Shown here piece by piece: positions 29,132-38,589 of a DNA stretch of 64,000 bases. Source of the DNA: CAJCIT01 sp963771305 (GTDB taxonomy: Bacteria > Acidobacteriota > Terriglobia > Bryobacterales > Bryobacteraceae). The stretch is from NCBI GenBank assembly GCA_963771305.1, contig CAVYTS010000019.1, positions 124,001-188,000 on the forward strand, read 5' to 3'. Within the stretch, counting starts at the first letter, position 1. The number at the start of each line of letters is the position of its first letter. Made by a program: the position numbers and the translations under genes. The notes beneath the pieces were generated by a model. The model saw only the letters and a list, made by a program, of their open reading frames with translations. It was not told the origin of the DNA and ran no database searches.

Positions 29132-30841
29132 ATGAAGAAGTTCATTAATCGCCCCGAAGATGTTGTCGAAGAGATGTTGCAAGGGTTCGTCACACTTCAC
29201 CCTGGCTCAGCCCGCCTCGCAGGGCACAGTGTCATCGTTAGAACTGATGCAGCGAAAGCCCGGAACAAGCAGGTAGCGGTCATCTCGGGTGGAGGCAGCG
29301 GTCATGAGCCCGCCCACGCGGGTTACATTGGCGCGGGAATGCTGAGCGCGGCGGTGGCCGGCGAGGTTTTCACTTCCCCTAGCAGCGATTCCGTATTTGC
29401 TGCCATTAAGGCCGTCGCCGGAAAGGCTGGCGCGCTCCTCGTCGTCAAGAACTACACGGGCGACCGGCTGAACTTTGGTCTTGGGGCTGAAATGGCGCGC
29501 GCCGACGGTATTGATGTCGAAATGGTCATCGTCGATGACGACGTCGCCCTGAAGGGAACCGAGCTTGCCGCCGGCGCACGCGGTCTTGCAGGCACGGTCT
29601 TCATTCACAAGATTGCCGGTGCGGCGGCTATAGAAGGCAAGAGCCTGAAAGAGGTGGCCGCAGCGGCCAAAGCGGCAATTGAGTTGTTGGCAACGATGGG
29701 TGTTTCGCTCTCGGCTGGAACGTCGCCGGCGGTTGGCAAGCCCAGCTTTGAGCTAGGTGAGCACCAAATGGAGCTTGGCCTCGGCATTCACGGCGAACCA
29801 GGAGTGCAGCGGATGGAGTTGCAGCCAGGAGACGAGCTGACTGAAACCTTGCTGGCCGAAGTCTTGAAATACGGGAGATTTGGCGACCAGAACCGAGTCG
29901 CCGTGATGGTAAACAATCTTGGGGCAACTACAGAGATGGAACTAGCTATCATTGCCCGCCACGTAGTCCCTGTTCTGGAGCGCAGGGGATGCCTGGTTGA
30001 GCGACTCTACGCTGGCACATTTCTCTCATCCCTTGATATGGCTGGAATCTCAATCTCGATTCTGGGCGTAAACGACGAACGACTGCGCCAGCTTGACGCT
30101 GACACGACAGCCCCGGCATGGCCCAATGTGCCGAAACACCGCCCGGGAAGACCAGAAGCAAAGATCGCAACTCAGGCCAGCGCGAAGGTCGCGAAGGAAG
30201 GCAGCAAGAGTACCCAATCGGAGATCGGTAAGCGAACGAGGCAAGCCATCGAGGCCGCGTGCAAGGCGTTGATGGCATCGGAAAGCGAACTAACGGAGTT
30301 GGACCGCGTCACAGGCGATGGCGACATGGGGAGCAGTATGGATCGCGCGGCCAGGGCCGTGTTGGCCGCGCTGGACTCATGTCCCCTCGACGATGTTCCC
30401 GCCACTCTAAAAGAGCTCGGTCATACGCTTCGACGGGCCATGGGTGGATCATCGGGACCCCTGTATGGCGTTTTATTTCTTCGTTGTGGCACAATTCTCC
30501 AGAAGTCCGACACAACGGATACATGGCGGTGGGCCGAAGCGATACACCAAGGCTGTTGCGCCATCTCCGAATTAGGCGGCGCGAAACCGGGGGATCGGAC
30601 TATGTTGGATGCTCTTGACCCGTTCGTGAAAGCACTGAAGATCCGTACGGGCGCTGGCGCGAAGGCAAGAGTTATGGAGGCTGTGGAGGCGGCGGAACAA
30701 GGTGCCCAAAAGACGGCGGAGATGAAACCTCGCCTCGGTCGGTCCAGTTATCTCGGGGACCGCGTATTGGGCCACCCTGATCCAGGAGCGAAAGCGCTCG
30801 CTGTCTGGCTGCGCGCCGCAGTTGAATCCCTCTTCGCCTGA
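29132..30841 (+). CDS. ATP-dependent dihydroxyacetone kinase (fused DhaK-DhaL)
   Basis: This 569-aa protein is counted from ATG 29132 (MKKFINRPEDVVEEML). The DhaK half (about 1-335) has SGGGSGHEPAHAGYIGAGM and GLGIHGEPG, whose His covalently holds dihydroxyacetone. The DhaL half (about 370-569) has the nucleotide/Mg site TGDGDMGSSMDRAA and GGSSGPLYG. The one-polypeptide form is the ATP-dependent type, unlike the PTS-dependent three-protein system, and no DhaM gene is nearby. It phosphorylates dihydroxyacetone, or another short ketose or triose, in the cytoplasm. It could feed three-carbon products of the neighbouring catabolic genes into glycolysis (inference). Confidence 0.93.
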   Translation: MKKFINRPEDVVEEMLQGFVTLHPGSARLAGHSVIVRTDAAKARNKQVAVISGGGSGHEPAHAGYIGAGMLSAAVAGEVFTSPSSDSVFAAIKAVAGKAGALLVVKNYTGDRLNFGLGAEMARADGIDVEMVIVDDDVALKGTELAAGARGLAGTVFIHKIAGAAAIEGKSLKEVAAAAKAAIELLATMGVSLSAGTSPAVGKPSFELGEHQMELGLGIHGEPGVQRMELQPGDELTETLLAEVLKYGRFGDQNRVAVMVNNLGATTEMELAIIARHVVPVLERRGCLVERLYAGTFLSSLDMAGISISILGVNDERLRQLDADTTAPAWPNVPKHRPGRPEAKIATQASAKVAKEGSKSTQSEIGKRTRQAIEAACKALMASESELTELDRVTGDGDMGSSMDRAARAVLAALDSCPLDDVPATLKELGHTLRRAMGGSSGPLYGVLFLRCGTILQKSDTTDTWRWAEAIHQGCCAISELGGAKPGDRTMLDALDPFVKALKIRTGAGAKARVMEAVEAAEQGAQKTAEMKPRLGRSSYLGDRVLGHPDPGAKALAVWLRAAVESLFA

Positions 30842-30914
30842 TGAAACAAGACGACTCGGTCCTAGAGCTAAACTAGACTAGACTAGCGTTAATACCTGAT
30901 ATCGGAAGTTCCCT

Positions 30915-31133
30915 TCAGTCCTCATTCGGGGCAATTCGTGGGCCAGCTTGAACGACAAGGTCCGGTAGCCCGCGCCTTCCATGGTCACTCATCACTGTTT
31001 CGGTGTTCGCAGCCAGGAGGATGCGCATTGTAGGGATCTGCGATGGATTCAACCTCGGGATGAGGTCGGCAAGCGCCGCTTCGAGCGCACGCATGCAATC
31101 AGGGTGCGTCAGTCGCCGCTCCTCGAAGCGCAT
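30915..31133 (-). CDS. Small hypothetical protein, possibly partial
   Basis: This 72-aa frame (MRFEERRLTHPDCMRALEAA onward) has the amphipathic, charged composition of real coding sequence. The same frame is readable further upstream (SKEYRRETKQIL), so the gene may be longer or its 5' end lost. No family is recognised. It lies downstream of the sigma factor and small membrane protein on the same strand. Confidence 0.3.
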   Translation of the reverse strand: MRFEERRLTHPDCMRALEAALADLIPRLNPSQIPTMRILLAANTETVMSDHGRRGLPDLVVQAGPRIAPNED

Positions 31134-31224
31134 CAGAATTTGCTTCGTTTCGCGCCTGTACTCTTTCGAGCAGGGCCAGCCACGCCGGACGGCATACTCC
31201 CGTTAGCCTTCAGCCGGCACCGTT

Positions 31225-31440
31225 TTACCTGACGTACCACAGCCCTATCGCCAGCCCCAGCGACCCGAACACGATTCCCAGCGTCCAACCCAAAATCGCC
31301 TGACGGAGTTCGCTGCGGCGCCGCGCCGTCGCTTGCTGCGGATCTTCGTGCATCTCCGCCTCCATCCTGCGGCGGACCATCCGCGGGAGCCAGACGTGCT
31401 GCAGCACCGCCAGCGTGGTGAGGAAGCAGAGGAACCACAC
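31225..31440 (-). CDS. Small two-helix membrane protein downstream of the sigma gene
   Basis: This 71-aa protein starts at GTG 31440, ten bp after the sigma-factor stop. It has a hydrophobic N-terminal helix (WFLCFLTTLAVLQHVWL), a charged middle (RRRMEAEMHEDPQQATARRR) and a second helix (ILGWTLGIVFGSLGLAIGLW). No family is recognised. The tight spacing suggests translational coupling with the sigma factor, whose C-terminus is also hydrophobic. A membrane partner or anti-sigma-like role is conceivable but unproven. Confidence 0.6.
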   Translation of the reverse strand: MWFLCFLTTLAVLQHVWLPRMVRRRMEAEMHEDPQQATARRRSELRQAILGWTLGIVFGSLGLAIGLWYVR

Positions 31441-31449
31441 GATTGCAAC

Positions 31450-32346
31450 TCACCGCATGCGAGTCAGGCGGTACGCTACCGGCAGTGCGGCCGCCCAGAA
31501 GAGTACGGCTGCGATACTCACCCAGGTATGACGGTGCAATGCCCGGCGTTCGTCTTCATCACGGGCGTCGCGGATCAATTTCCGCGTACCCAGCACAACA
31601 CCGAGGACTCCTCCAATTCTGCCCGCCAGCACGCCACTCGCCGGCGCCAGGAGTTTGAGGACGCCTGCCGCGCCGATCTTGGACAAGCCTACGCCTGCGG
31701 CAGCCGCCGCCGGAGTCGCTGCAGGCGGGTATGCAGCAATCACCACAGCGGTGAAGCCCGCGTCGGGGCGGGTGCGAGAGAGCGTTTGACCGATCTGCTG
31801 CTGCACGCTCGCTCGCAGGCACTCGCGCGCCCTGGAGAGCCGCTTCTTCACCGCGTCCTGGCTTAACTCCAGCAACGACGACACCTGCGCCACGGACTGG
31901 CCTTCGCGGTAGAACAGGGGCACGATCTCACGCGTTTCCGACGGCAAAGCCTCCAACGCTTCTGTCAGCGCGTGCATTTCCTCGCGCCAGACCATCTGCT
32001 CCGAAGCGCTGGCGTGCGGATCGGTCAGCCGCGGCAGCAGATCGTCCGACATCCCGGTGTCTGCCAGCTTCCGGCGCCGCACCATGGTGCGCAACGAAGC
32101 GTTGGCCCGGTTGCGCGTCGTCTGCCGGAGCCAGGGGAGGAAACTCGCGGGATTGCGGAGCGTCTTGAGGTCACGCCACACCGCCTGGAAGACGCCCTGC
32201 GCAACGTCGCGGCTCGTTTCGAGGTCGCGAACGATGGCCAGAGCGATGGAGGACACCAGCGAATTGGTCTCGCTCACCAACTCTCCGTAGTCCTCGGCAT
32301 CGCCCTGCGCAGCGGCCAGCACCCGGTGTTCGTAGTCAGCGAGCAT
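31450..32346 (-). CDS. ECF-like sigma-70 factor with hydrophobic C-terminal extension
   Basis: This 298-aa protein is counted from ATG 32346 (MLADYEHRVLAAAQGD). Sigma region 2 (ETSRDVAQGVFQAVWRDL, FLPWLRQTTRNRA) is followed by region 4 (LPSETREIVPLFYREGQSVA, LSQDAVKKRLSRARECLR). The extra 120 residues hold Ala/Gly-rich hydrophobic segments and a final probable transmembrane helix (VSIAAVLFWAAALPVAYRL). Ordinary ECF factors are about 180-200 aa, so this is an extended form that may be membrane-tethered. The start overlaps the broken alpha/beta hydrolase stop by 11 nt, and a small membrane protein follows 10 nt later, suggesting one operon. Confidence 0.85.
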   Translation of the reverse strand: MLADYEHRVLAAAQGDAEDYGELVSETNSLVSSIALAIVRDLETSRDVAQGVFQAVWRDLKTLRNPASFLPWLRQTTRNRANASLRTMVRRRKLADTGMSDDLLPRLTDPHASASEQMVWREEMHALTEALEALPSETREIVPLFYREGQSVAQVSSLLELSQDAVKKRLSRARECLRASVQQQIGQTLSRTRPDAGFTAVVIAAYPPAATPAAAAAGVGLSKIGAAGVLKLLAPASGVLAGRIGGVLGVVLGTRKLIRDARDEDERRALHRHTWVSIAAVLFWAAALPVAYRLTRMR

Positions 32347-33124
32347 GGGTCCCTCTTTCGGCCAGGAAGCCATCGATCGTACTCCACAAGAACGCGGGGT
32401 CGTCGAACATCACAAAATGCATGGCGTTCGGCGCCACCACCACGCGACGGTCGCGGGCTTTTTCGACTTGCTTTTCGTACGCCTGTTGGGTGAGATCGCC
32501 GAGCGTCTTGCCCGCTCCGACGAGGAGTAGCGGAGTGCGGATCTTGGCTAGATCGTCGCGCAGGTCGGGGGTCATGAGGTCGTACATCGCCTGACCGACA
32601 AAGGCGCTGTCGGATTTCATTCCCACGCTGCCGCCATCTCTACATTTTTCTGCTCGGGGATCATCTGCGTCAATGCCATCCGCGACATGGTGTCCATCTG
32701 TTGGGGACTCAAGGACGCGTACAGTTTGCGCATCTTATCGGCGTCGTCTTTGCTCCCGGCGGCGGTGGCGGAGGGGTTGGAAAGGCCCGGCAGGAACGGC
32801 AGGCCCTCCACCGACACGACGGGGCCCATGAGGTCCGGAGCAGTGGCGGCGATCCAGAGGGCGAGGAATCCGCCGGTCCTGAAGCCGTAAGCCTGGCACC
32901 GGCGGCTCGCCGGCGAACCCGGCAAGAGTGAGGACGTGCGTGCGGTAGCGGTTGCTGTAGTGGCTCACAGCGCCATCCCATACGGCACCGGAGGACTCCA
33001 GGCCGGGGATCAGGATCATGGGCTTTCCCGTGCCGATAACGGTTACGGAGTATAGTTGGTTTTGGCAGACCGCGCAGGACGCGGCGGCCAGTAGCATGAG
33101 CGTGGCTCCAAGTGTGTGTCTCAT
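32336..33124 (-). pseudogene. Secreted alpha/beta hydrolase with internal deletion and frameshift
   Basis: The gene starts at ATG 33124 (MRHTLGATLMLLAAASCAVC, a signal peptide). It reads through GKPMILIPGLESSGAVWDG to GFAGEPPVPG. Another frame resumes with GFRTGGFLALWIAATAPDLM. The segment that should hold the GxSxG nucleophile elbow is missing, so about 30 codons appear lost. A second indel near 32628 (tgg-GA-atg) separates EKNVEMAAAW-like sequence from MKSDSAFVGQAMYDL. The last part keeps LLLVGAG and the catalytic-His region AMHFVMFDDPAFLW. The stop overlaps the sigma-factor start, so the dead gene is still the operon leader. Confidence 0.78.
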
Positions 33125-33367
33125 ACCCCCTAAGTAGCCGCACCCCGGGAAAGGTGACATCCAATTACACTGATGCCGTGGCCACCTGCTGCGGCTCCTT
33201 TCGCGCCCTGCTGCTCTACGACAAATCTGAGGGATCCGGCCTACGACGTTGGCATCTGACCCTGCGCAGCCTCGCCGAAACTTCACACTCTTTCAAACTC
33301 TGTTCGAAGTGTACTTCGCATGGTTCTCCGAATCGTCCGAGAGCAGCGTCGGGCCGCCCGCTTTCAC

Positions 33368-33520
33368 TCATTGATCCGGAAGCCTATTACTCCATCTCTC
33401 TGCTCGCGCTAGGCATTCCTGGCACTAAAGCAGGTGTTCCTCAATCGGTCTCAATTCTTCCTCGTTCCCGGTAAGTCCCAAGCAATACAGTAGAAGGTCG
33501 CCATCTGAAATGTGTTCCAT
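33368..33520 (-). pseudogene. Remnant of a small anti-sigma-like (zinc-finger type) protein
   Basis: From ATG 33520 the frame reads MEHISDGDLLLYCLGLTGNE ... PIEEHLL, then TAG (33425-33427). It continues in frame as CQECLARAERWSN to TGA at 33368. The LEEHLLxCxxC pattern is typical of short acidobacterial putative zinc-finger (zf-HC2-like) proteins that accompany sigma genes. A single codon change to TAG truncates it before the CxxC pair. The frame extending upstream to 33787 has no family content. Confidence 0.55.
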
Positions 33521-33843
33521 GATCCAGTAGTGCCTGTACCGCCTGGAAATTCTCAAGGAAACTTTTGGCGGATTGCACCGCAAGGCGTGATATGTCTGCT
33601 CTCGGGTTGAGGCCGGAATCGGGGCGTTAATTGTATTACCGGAAGGCAATTGGTTTGTGCCCAGCCGGAATGAAGTGAGACTTCCGTGCTTTGCGTCGGT
33701 CAGCGGCTTGCGCAAGCAGCTCTGGAAAAACCATAGGTCTTCGACTTGACCGTTTAAGACCTTGTCAAATGCCCATCGGAGACGCAATCGAATCGAAGCA
33801 CAAGCTGTTGTGGGATCGAGCTATTCGATAGCTCGGAGACAAG
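33521..33843. other. Intergenic region, no gene
   Basis: The 323 bp between the anti-sigma-like remnant and the sulfatase remnant contain only low-content frames. Nothing is recognised. Confidence 0.35.
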
Positions 33844-35294
33844 TCAAGGGTATAGCGGCTTTGGCTTGATTTCAGGGACTTCCTCGCCCGCATCGTGGAT
33901 TCTTCTTAACAGGCGTTCGCGCATCACACGCGAAGTTGCGTGCGTTTCAGCCCGCCCGGCAACGTTCACAAGCTGGTGCGGATCGGAGTACAGATTGTAC
34001 AGCTGATACTCCTCATACTGCAACGATGACGCCTCCGACTTTCCGTCCGGTTGTGCGACGATATAGGCCCATTCCGGCGTGCGCAACATTCGGCCGGTCA
34101 TCGACTCGCTGATCTGAACAAGCACTTCATTCGGCCATCCAGGGGCCTGGCGTTCCATCAATGGCATGACGCTGCGGCCTTGGAAGGATGAAGGAGGCGC
34201 GATTTGGCAGGCGTCCAGCAAACTAGGCGCGACATCTATTTGGCTTACCAATTCTTTCACGGAGAGTGACCGATTTAGGCCCGGTCCGCTCATCACCAGA
34301 GGGATGTGGATAGAAGCTTCGTGCCCGCTGCGCTTGTATTCAGTATTCCGCGTTCGGAAGTGGCATCCATGGTCACTCAGGAAGGCTACAATCGTGCTGG
34401 AGGTAAGCCCAGACTGGCCATCTCGCTCCGAAGCTTACCGACATTCTCGTCTACGCGCGCGATGCAGCCGTAATAGTCGGGAAGCTGCGACGCCCAATCC
34501 CCTGGAAAGAATTTCAGATCGTTGGGGATAAACGAATTTCGATAACGGTCCGCATATCCATTGGGCGCCACAAAGCAGTTGCAGTCATTCTGAAAATGGG
34601 GTTCGAGATAGGAGACTACCAGAAAGAAGGGCCTACGTCTTTGCTCCCGAAGGAATCGGATGACGCGGCCTGTAAGGAAGTCCACGCGGTACTCGTCTTT
34701 GAACGTGATCGGGCTCCCATTGCCATCCCAGATGGTGCCCTCATAAGGGTGAGAGGTGAGTTCCAGCGCGTTGCAGCCTTCCCAGAAGTCGGCGAAGCCG
34801 CCACGATACTCGGGGGCCACTGCGCCGCGAACTGCTGGCAAGCCAAGGTGCCATTTACCAATGTAATTAGCGGAATAGCCTGCCTGCCGGAAAACGGTGG
34901 CGAGTGTTAGCTGTTGCGCCGGGAGTGCGATACCGTTGCGCCAAACCGAATGCCGATTCGTGTAGAGGCTGGTAAAGAGACAGGCCCGCGAAGGGGCGCA
35001 GACCGGTTGGTTCGTAATCGCGTTCGCAAAGTTTACGCCCTCTCCTGCCATTGCGTCCAGATTCGGGGTCAGCTTGAGGGGGGTCAGCCCGTTGGCGCCC
35101 AGACAATCCCAGCGGAACTGATCGGAAATGATAAGGATTACGTTTGGCCGCTCGTGATCGGCCGACACGATGCGTCGATCCGCAGCGCTTTCAGCTGTTA
35201 CGGACGTCATGATGCCTCCGGCTGATGAACTCTTCAGAAAACCACGGCGTGTTACCGAGTCAGCAGTTGAATCACGATGGGTGTCGTTGCTCAT
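33844..35294 (-). pseudogene. Tat-exported sulfatase, frameshifted
   Basis: The start is ATG 35294 (MSNDTHRDSTADSVTRRGFL), giving a twin-arginine signal. The sulfatase motif CAPSRA, the target of formylglycine conversion, and NVILIISDQFRWDCLG with GKWHLG are present. The frame stops after ASLGLPPARL. One base off, the sequence reads TSSTIVAFLSDHGCHFRTRN and on to VMSGPGLN, the second frame (33844-34296), ending EIKPKPLYP. A single indel near 34405-34415 therefore breaks an otherwise full-length (about 483 aa) arylsulfatase. It would have desulfated an organosulfate in the periplasm. Confidence 0.82.
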
Positions 35295-35736
35295 TTTGTG
35301 CAGAGACGTTAGCGCAGCGCAACACTGATCTCCACGACTGCGGCCACAGTTCCACTGAGATATGGACTGGCGCTTTGCCCCGGAGCCCAAGTGAAGGTTA
35401 TTTATCACCAGATCGCTCCAACATTGGAACGTGACGGAGAGCATGTTGGCCCACTCAAAGAGCCCCTATACTCGACTTAGCTCACCTAACTCATGCGGGA
35501 CTACCTGGATCATCTGGCACGATCCAACTGAGCAATTCCTGGTGGCCTCGGGATTCGAAATCAAAGAATTTGTTCGGCCTTTTCAGTTTTTCCGGCATCG
35601 TTTTACTGAAGCACCGGGCTGACGACGCCGAACACGACGCCAACTGCTCTCGGTGTCCCGATGATTGATGACAATACAGGCCGCGCCCGCCATCCGCGAC
35701 GGTCGCTTCTCGCCACCTTCATACGGCGCGCCGTTC
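35295..35736. other. Intergenic region, no gene
   Basis: This 442-bp stretch lies between two broken genes and no protein family is recognisable in any frame. It probably includes the former promoter of the sulfatase gene. Confidence 0.35.
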
Positions 35737-36593
35737 CTACTGCTTGGTGTTCAGGGGCTGCTTCGATCGCTGGAAAAACTCTTCTTGCAGACGCGGCGTC
35801 ACATGGTCGGCCTTGATCGCCTGGATCGCGTTAGCGAGACCGGTGGCCCACGCCTTCATGTCGAACTCCCCGAGTTCTTTCGTTGCAGGTCCGCCATCGC
35901 CTGCATAGTGATCGGGAAACTTGGCGTACCACCAAAGCCTGTATACACGCCGTTCGGTAGATCGAGGCGGTTTTGATCGGCACCCGACTCGGCGCCGCGC
36001 GATCCATATGGACCAGGTCCGGCCGCGAGATCATCGTGTGCGCTGTCTCCGATTCGCCCGCATGCCCGTCCACCTTGGTCCTCAACGCAGGCCGTCCCGG
36101 CGGAAAGTCGCCGCGCAGGAAGACGTATACGACATAGTCATGCGGCGAGGCCATCTGCGATTGAGCGAAGAACGGCAGCAGGTTGTTGTTGCCGCCGTAC
36201 CCATTGGCAATCAGAATCTTCTTGCAGCCGTTCCGCCCATCTCATCGGTGGTTTCCTGCAACAGCTCAAGTTGCAGCCGGGCGCTGTAGGCAACGGTCCC
36301 CGGCTCGTGCTTCGCTTCAAAGATCTGGCCGAAATAGTACTCGGGAAAACGACCGCGTACTCCTGTTCGACTCTATGCAAAACCGCGTACCGGACGTTGA
36401 TGAGATCGGTGCCGAGCGGTAAATGCGGCCCATGTTTTTCAATAATGACTCCGCGCGATTGCTCGATGGCTTTTGTGAAGTCGTCCACCGTCAACTCCTC
36501 CCATTTTGCTGATAGAGATTGTCCGTTAATGGAAGACACGGACATCAGAAATACGGCAAGAAAGAACACGGCGAAACGCGTTTGGTTCGACAT
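35737..36593 (-). pseudogene. Secreted creatininase-family amidohydrolase, at least three frameshifts
   Basis: The frame opens at 36593 with a signal peptide (FAVFFLAVFLMSVSSINGQ) and the creatininase hallmark IEKHGPHLPLGTD. Then it hops frames. YYFGQIFEAKHEPGTVAYSA is in a second frame, KKILIANGYGGNNNLLPFFA in a third. MASPHDYVVYVFLRGDFPPG continues from there, and a last hop leads to GVYTGFWWYAKFPDHYAGDG, ending FFQRSKQPLNTKQ at 35737. All segments line up in order over the expected length of about 285 aa. The family hydrolyses cyclic or linear amides with paired metals. This copy is clearly dead. Confidence 0.78.
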
Positions 36594-36888
36594 GGCGCAA
36601 TTTTACTTCTTTCCCCAAGAGCGCGACACAATGTCGAAGCCATCCGCGCTTTATGCTGGGCTCGAACGCCGTTTGGGACTAATGTCCGGGTTGCCGACTT
36701 ATACGGACTGAGCCTGGTGGGCGCTTTCGCCGCAACGGCAGTTGATCGACGCCGATCGAGCACTACTTAGATGGATTAAGCCCCGATCGGTGTCAGCGGA
36801 AGGCTTCCAGAGGCGCTTGGGAGACGTAAAGCCCTCTTGCCACGCGTCTATCGCATGACCCTCATCGCTCGAAGCCGCGATGGGCGCC

Positions 36889-37209
36889 TTACCGTATGGG
36901 AATAACGAGATAACGTCCAACAACATCCATCTCGAACCTCGCTGTTTCGGCTTCAACTGTTCGACCGAGGCACCTAAACTCATTGGCGGCGTGTCGACGT
37001 ATGTCATATTCGCGTTGCATTGGCGCCTGAATGTCATCGTACCGAAGAGATCGGCGCTGGACTTCGGATTGGATCGGTTGACCTTTGGGCGGGAGCGGAA
37101 CTGCGCCCGCGTTATCGATTGCTGAAATGAGCTGCCTTAGGACAGCGACGTCCTGTACTGCCCGTGCTTTGATCGCGGACCCCAGGTCCGATTGCAGCCT
37201 CTGGCGCAT
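36889..37209 (-). CDS. GatB/YqeY-like small protein
   Basis: From ATG 37209 the 106-aa frame reads MRQRLQSDLGSAIKARAVQD, VLRQLISAIDNAGAV, a charged linker, then NEFRCLGRTVEAETARFEMD. This matches the pattern of YqeY-type proteins (LxxDLxxAxKARD ... LRxxLxAIDNAEAV ... RAxEYxxLGR). The family resembles the tRNA-binding tail of GatB, but its cellular role is unclear. It is shorter than the usual 147-150-aa form and lies among pseudogenes, so it may be a shortened or decaying copy even though the frame is open. Confidence 0.5.
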   Translation of the reverse strand: MRQRLQSDLGSAIKARAVQDVAVLRQLISAIDNAGAVPLPPKGQPIQSEVQRRSLRYDDIQAPMQREYDIRRHAANEFRCLGRTVEAETARFEMDVVGRYLVIPIR

Positions 37210-37342
37210 AGCCTCTGCGCATCTGTTTCGGCCCAATTCATAGTGCGGCTACGGAAACCGAGGATCTTTTCACGGCTTAACCCAGGATGGTCGTGGCTTC
37301 AGTTTCGTATTAACACTTTCAAACCTGGATCATCGGCGGCCA

Positions 37343-37855
37343 TCATCGATGGGCCGCAATAATTCGATCCTGGAATTTATGCAGCCTTTCCCATCGATAC
37401 TCATGATGTAAGCCGCCCAGAATTGGCTTGCCGATCACTGCCGAGGACGAAAACGGACGCATGCCACGATCGCAATCTAGCAAAGCTGTTTGAACGACGG
37501 CGGGAATACCTGGACCGAGGGAACGATGCGGCCTGCCTCCGTTGTAGTGCGAGATCCACTCACGAAGGATTCGCCGCAGGTGGCACTCATCGAACGGGAT
37601 CACATAGTCCAGACATTCGCGACGGATTGTCCCGATCAGTCGTTCACAATGAGCGTTGGCGGTCGGCATGCGAACAGGTGATCCCAATACATGGATGCCC
37701 CATCCCTGGACTTCGTCGTCCAATGGGGCGGAAAAAATGTTATCGCGATCGTGGAGGAGGAATTGAACATCGCTGTCGCCCGGATCGGCTTCGCGCAGCT
37801 GTTGAAGAGTCCATTCAGCCGTCGGATGTTCCGTGGTCACAGCACGCTTCCGCAT
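37343..37855 (-). pseudogene. C-terminal fragment of an integrase-core (rve) transposase
   Basis: The frame covers the later part of a DDE integrase core: FLLHDRDNIFS (second Asp), SPVRMPTANAHCERLIGTIR with the Glu, then HYNGGRPHRSLGPGIP. The N-terminal helix-turn-helix and first catalytic Asp are absent, as is an appropriate start. The pattern fits IS481/IS3-like elements. It is a transposase tail left by an old insertion or deletion. Confidence 0.72.
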
Positions 37856-38049
37856 CCTTTATGCATTCCTCGCACTGGAGATCGGATCCAGACAGATCGT
37901 CCGGCGCAACGTGACACTACAAAGAAATCGCAGGCTACGAGCGCTTCCACAACCTTGGCGCACCCGTGCTCTTCTCGTTTTTGGCGCATTCCGTGCTGCG
38001 CATGCGGCAATAGCTAGTACCTACCCTAGCGCAACTGGGCGTTGGGGCG

Positions 38050-38400
38050 TTTAAACCCCTTATCGGATTGTTGGCTGAAGCGCTCAAGGCCTGATTCAGA
38101 GAACGCTCACGCACCAAGTGCGTGCCGCGGGTGCCTATGTAACTCACTTCTAATACGGCAACTGCGAAGAGCCGCTCTGGAGGCTCCACTGGTTCAACGC
38201 CACGCACGCATAAAGATTCGCGCCAGGCGGCGCCTTGAGCAGAAAATACATCTGGCCGGCGCCGAACGTGGCCGGCAGCGGGTTGCCCGTGGCCATGGGC
38301 CTGGTTGCATTCGCGGCGGATTAAGTCGATGCTCTTGCTTTGCGTCCGCAGATCAACTTGCGTCTGGCCACGAACGCAGGCCGCTGAGACCAGCAGTGCG
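38050..38400 (-). pseudogene. Scraps of secreted/outer-membrane proteins
   Basis: Two adjacent minus-strand fragments are readable. One frame gives VDLRTQSKSIDL and, after a frameshift near 38325, SAANATRPMATGNPLPATFG to QWSLQSGSSQLPY-stop (38150-38152), a pattern seen at the start of secreted acidobacterial proteins. The other gives VSYIGTRGTHLVRERSLNQA, the signature of Oar-like TonB-dependent receptors. Neither has a start or full domain. Confidence 0.45.
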
Positions 38401-38589
38401 CTTCCTCTCGAAAATCTCGCTAACCGTTCGTATGGCATGGAAAGTACTTACACCAACCTCCGAACCTAAAGTAATCGATGCCTCGAAAGCTAAATAGGTT
38501 ATCTTACGGAAAACGCTACGCAAGTATGTTGTGACCGGTTTCTACGCCACCGATAAGACGAGCTATTTCAAACCACATGCTGTCCAAAA

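Noticed and set aside
28802..29193. Minus-strand frame ending LDPDGTLCEIIYWRG
   Set aside because: It faintly recalls a glyoxalase-fold tail, but the rest of the frame has no supporting residues and it runs into the kinase gene start.
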